A DNA stretch of 6,556 nucleotides. Source: Synergistaceae bacterium. Lineage in GTDB: Bacteria; Synergistota; Synergistia; Synergistales; Aminobacteriaceae. Both the position numbers and the translations under genes were made by a program. Below the pieces are notes generated by a model that saw only the letters and a program-made list of their open reading frames with translations, was not told where the DNA came from and did no database searches. The stretch spans positions 1-6,556 of the forward strand of contig JAFRSL010000184.1 of NCBI GenBank assembly GCA_017427625.1, in the 5' to 3' direction. Positions 6,105 to 6,556 of the stretch are shown here, in pieces (position 1 is the stretch's first letter; the number at the start of each line of letters is the position of its first letter).

Positions 6105-6556
6105 TTACTTCGCCTCGATGTATTTCTGGTTCACGAGAAGTTCAGCGCATTCAACAGCACCGCCAGCCGCACCCCTCAGAGTGTTGTGCGAGAGCCCGAC
6201 GAATTTCCAGTCATAAACGGTGTCGGGTCTCAATCTTCCGATGGTAACGCCCATACCGCCCTCGTAATTTACGTCAAGGGCAACCTGCGGACGGTTATCT
6301 TCTTCCATGTACTTTATGAACTGTGCGGGAGCTGTCGGAAGTTTCTCACGTTGAGGAATGCCCGCAAAATTGTTGAGAAGGCTGACTAACTGCTCCTTGC
6401 TTTCGGGTTTCTTTCTGAACTTCACGAATGCCGCCGCTGTGTGTCCATAGAGAACAGGAATCCTTATGCACTGCGCTGAGATTGCCGGTTCATTTGCTGG
6501 GACGATTGCTCCGTTTTCGATGTGCCCGAAGATACGGAGGGGTTCTTTCTCGGACT
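6105..6556 (-). CDS. asd: Aspartate-semialdehyde dehydrogenase, archaeal/fungal-type, C-terminal part (partial)
   Basis: This enzyme reduces aspartyl phosphate to aspartate semialdehyde, the step between LysC and Hom. The frame is open from the right window edge (first full codon at 6554) to TAA at 6107-6105, giving 149 residues. The family is about 350 residues, so roughly 200 including the active-site cysteine are outside. Visible signatures are ISAQCIRIPVLYGHT near the start, with the His of the GHT segment that is conserved in the family, then GVTIGRLRPDTVYDWKFV and HNTLRGAAGGAVECAELL near the end. The last two match the archaeal/fungal class (HNT-RGAAG) rather than the usual bacterial class (DNLRKGAA). 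The apparent Met at 6425 is internal: homology continues upstream of it. It is the first visible gene of the asd-hom-lysC operon; the promoter is outside the window. Confidence 0.9.
   Translation of the reverse strand, partial: SEKEPLRIFGHIENGAIVPANEPAISAQCIRIPVLYGHTAAAFVKFRKKPESKEQLVSLLNNFAGIPQREKLPTAPAQFIKYMEEDNRPQVALDVNYEGGMGVTIGRLRPDTVYDWKFVGLSHNTLRGAAGGAVECAELLVNQKYIEAK

Noticed and set aside
6423..6425. ATG as the start of a 106-residue protein
   Set aside because: The same frame continues upstream to the window edge with ASADH family residues (ISAQCIRIPVLYGHT), so this Met is internal.
1..6556. Mobile element, CRISPR array, prophage or defence genes
   Set aside because: No transposase or integrase motif, regularly spaced repeats, or direct repeat of the tRNA 3' end marking an attachment site was found.

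Overview
The window looks like chromosome from a member of the Synergistota. The strongest sign is the end of the large exported protein at 1030-3735: a Gly/Ser linker, GGGGC, a short hydrophobic helix and a terminal KKK. This is the layout of the Synergist-CTERM sorting tail known from that phylum. The rest is compact, moderately GC-rich bacterial DNA with strong Shine-Dalgarno sites on the plus-strand genes. The phylum call rests on that tail and on general gene content, not on a database search.

Left part (1-202): the possible last 20 codons of an unidentified plus-strand gene, with a near-consensus sigma70-type promoter (TTGACG, 17 nt, TAAAAT) embedded in them. A tRNA gene with anticodon CAT (86-159, no encoded CCA) and an intrinsic terminator follow. 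The tRNA has features of the lysidine-modified tRNA-Ile2 and may not be a methionine tRNA.

Middle (203-3777): a probable promoter at about 243-254, overlapped by an imperfect palindrome, precedes a GTG-started stand-alone NAD(P)H-hydrate epimerase (nnrE, metabolite repair). Fifteen bases after its stop comes the 901-residue Synergist-CTERM surface protein of unknown function. The second gene's ribosome binding site overlaps the first gene's stop codon, so the two are probably co-transcribed. A strong hairpin with a T-run closes the unit.

Right part (3776-6556, minus strand): a tightly packed operon read from right to left, asd (partial, running off the window) - hom - lysC. Together these are aspartate-semialdehyde dehydrogenase, homoserine dehydrogenase and aspartate kinase, the three enzymes that convert aspartate to homoserine for threonine and methionine synthesis, with a branch to lysine/diaminopimelate. 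Gaps are 2 nt (asd-hom) and a 4-nt ATGA overlap (hom-lysC). The operon converges on the plus-strand unit, and lysC's stop codon lies at the edge of the opposing terminator's T-run.

I see no mobile element, CRISPR array, defence system or clear new multi-gene system. The least explained item is the Synergist-CTERM protein.
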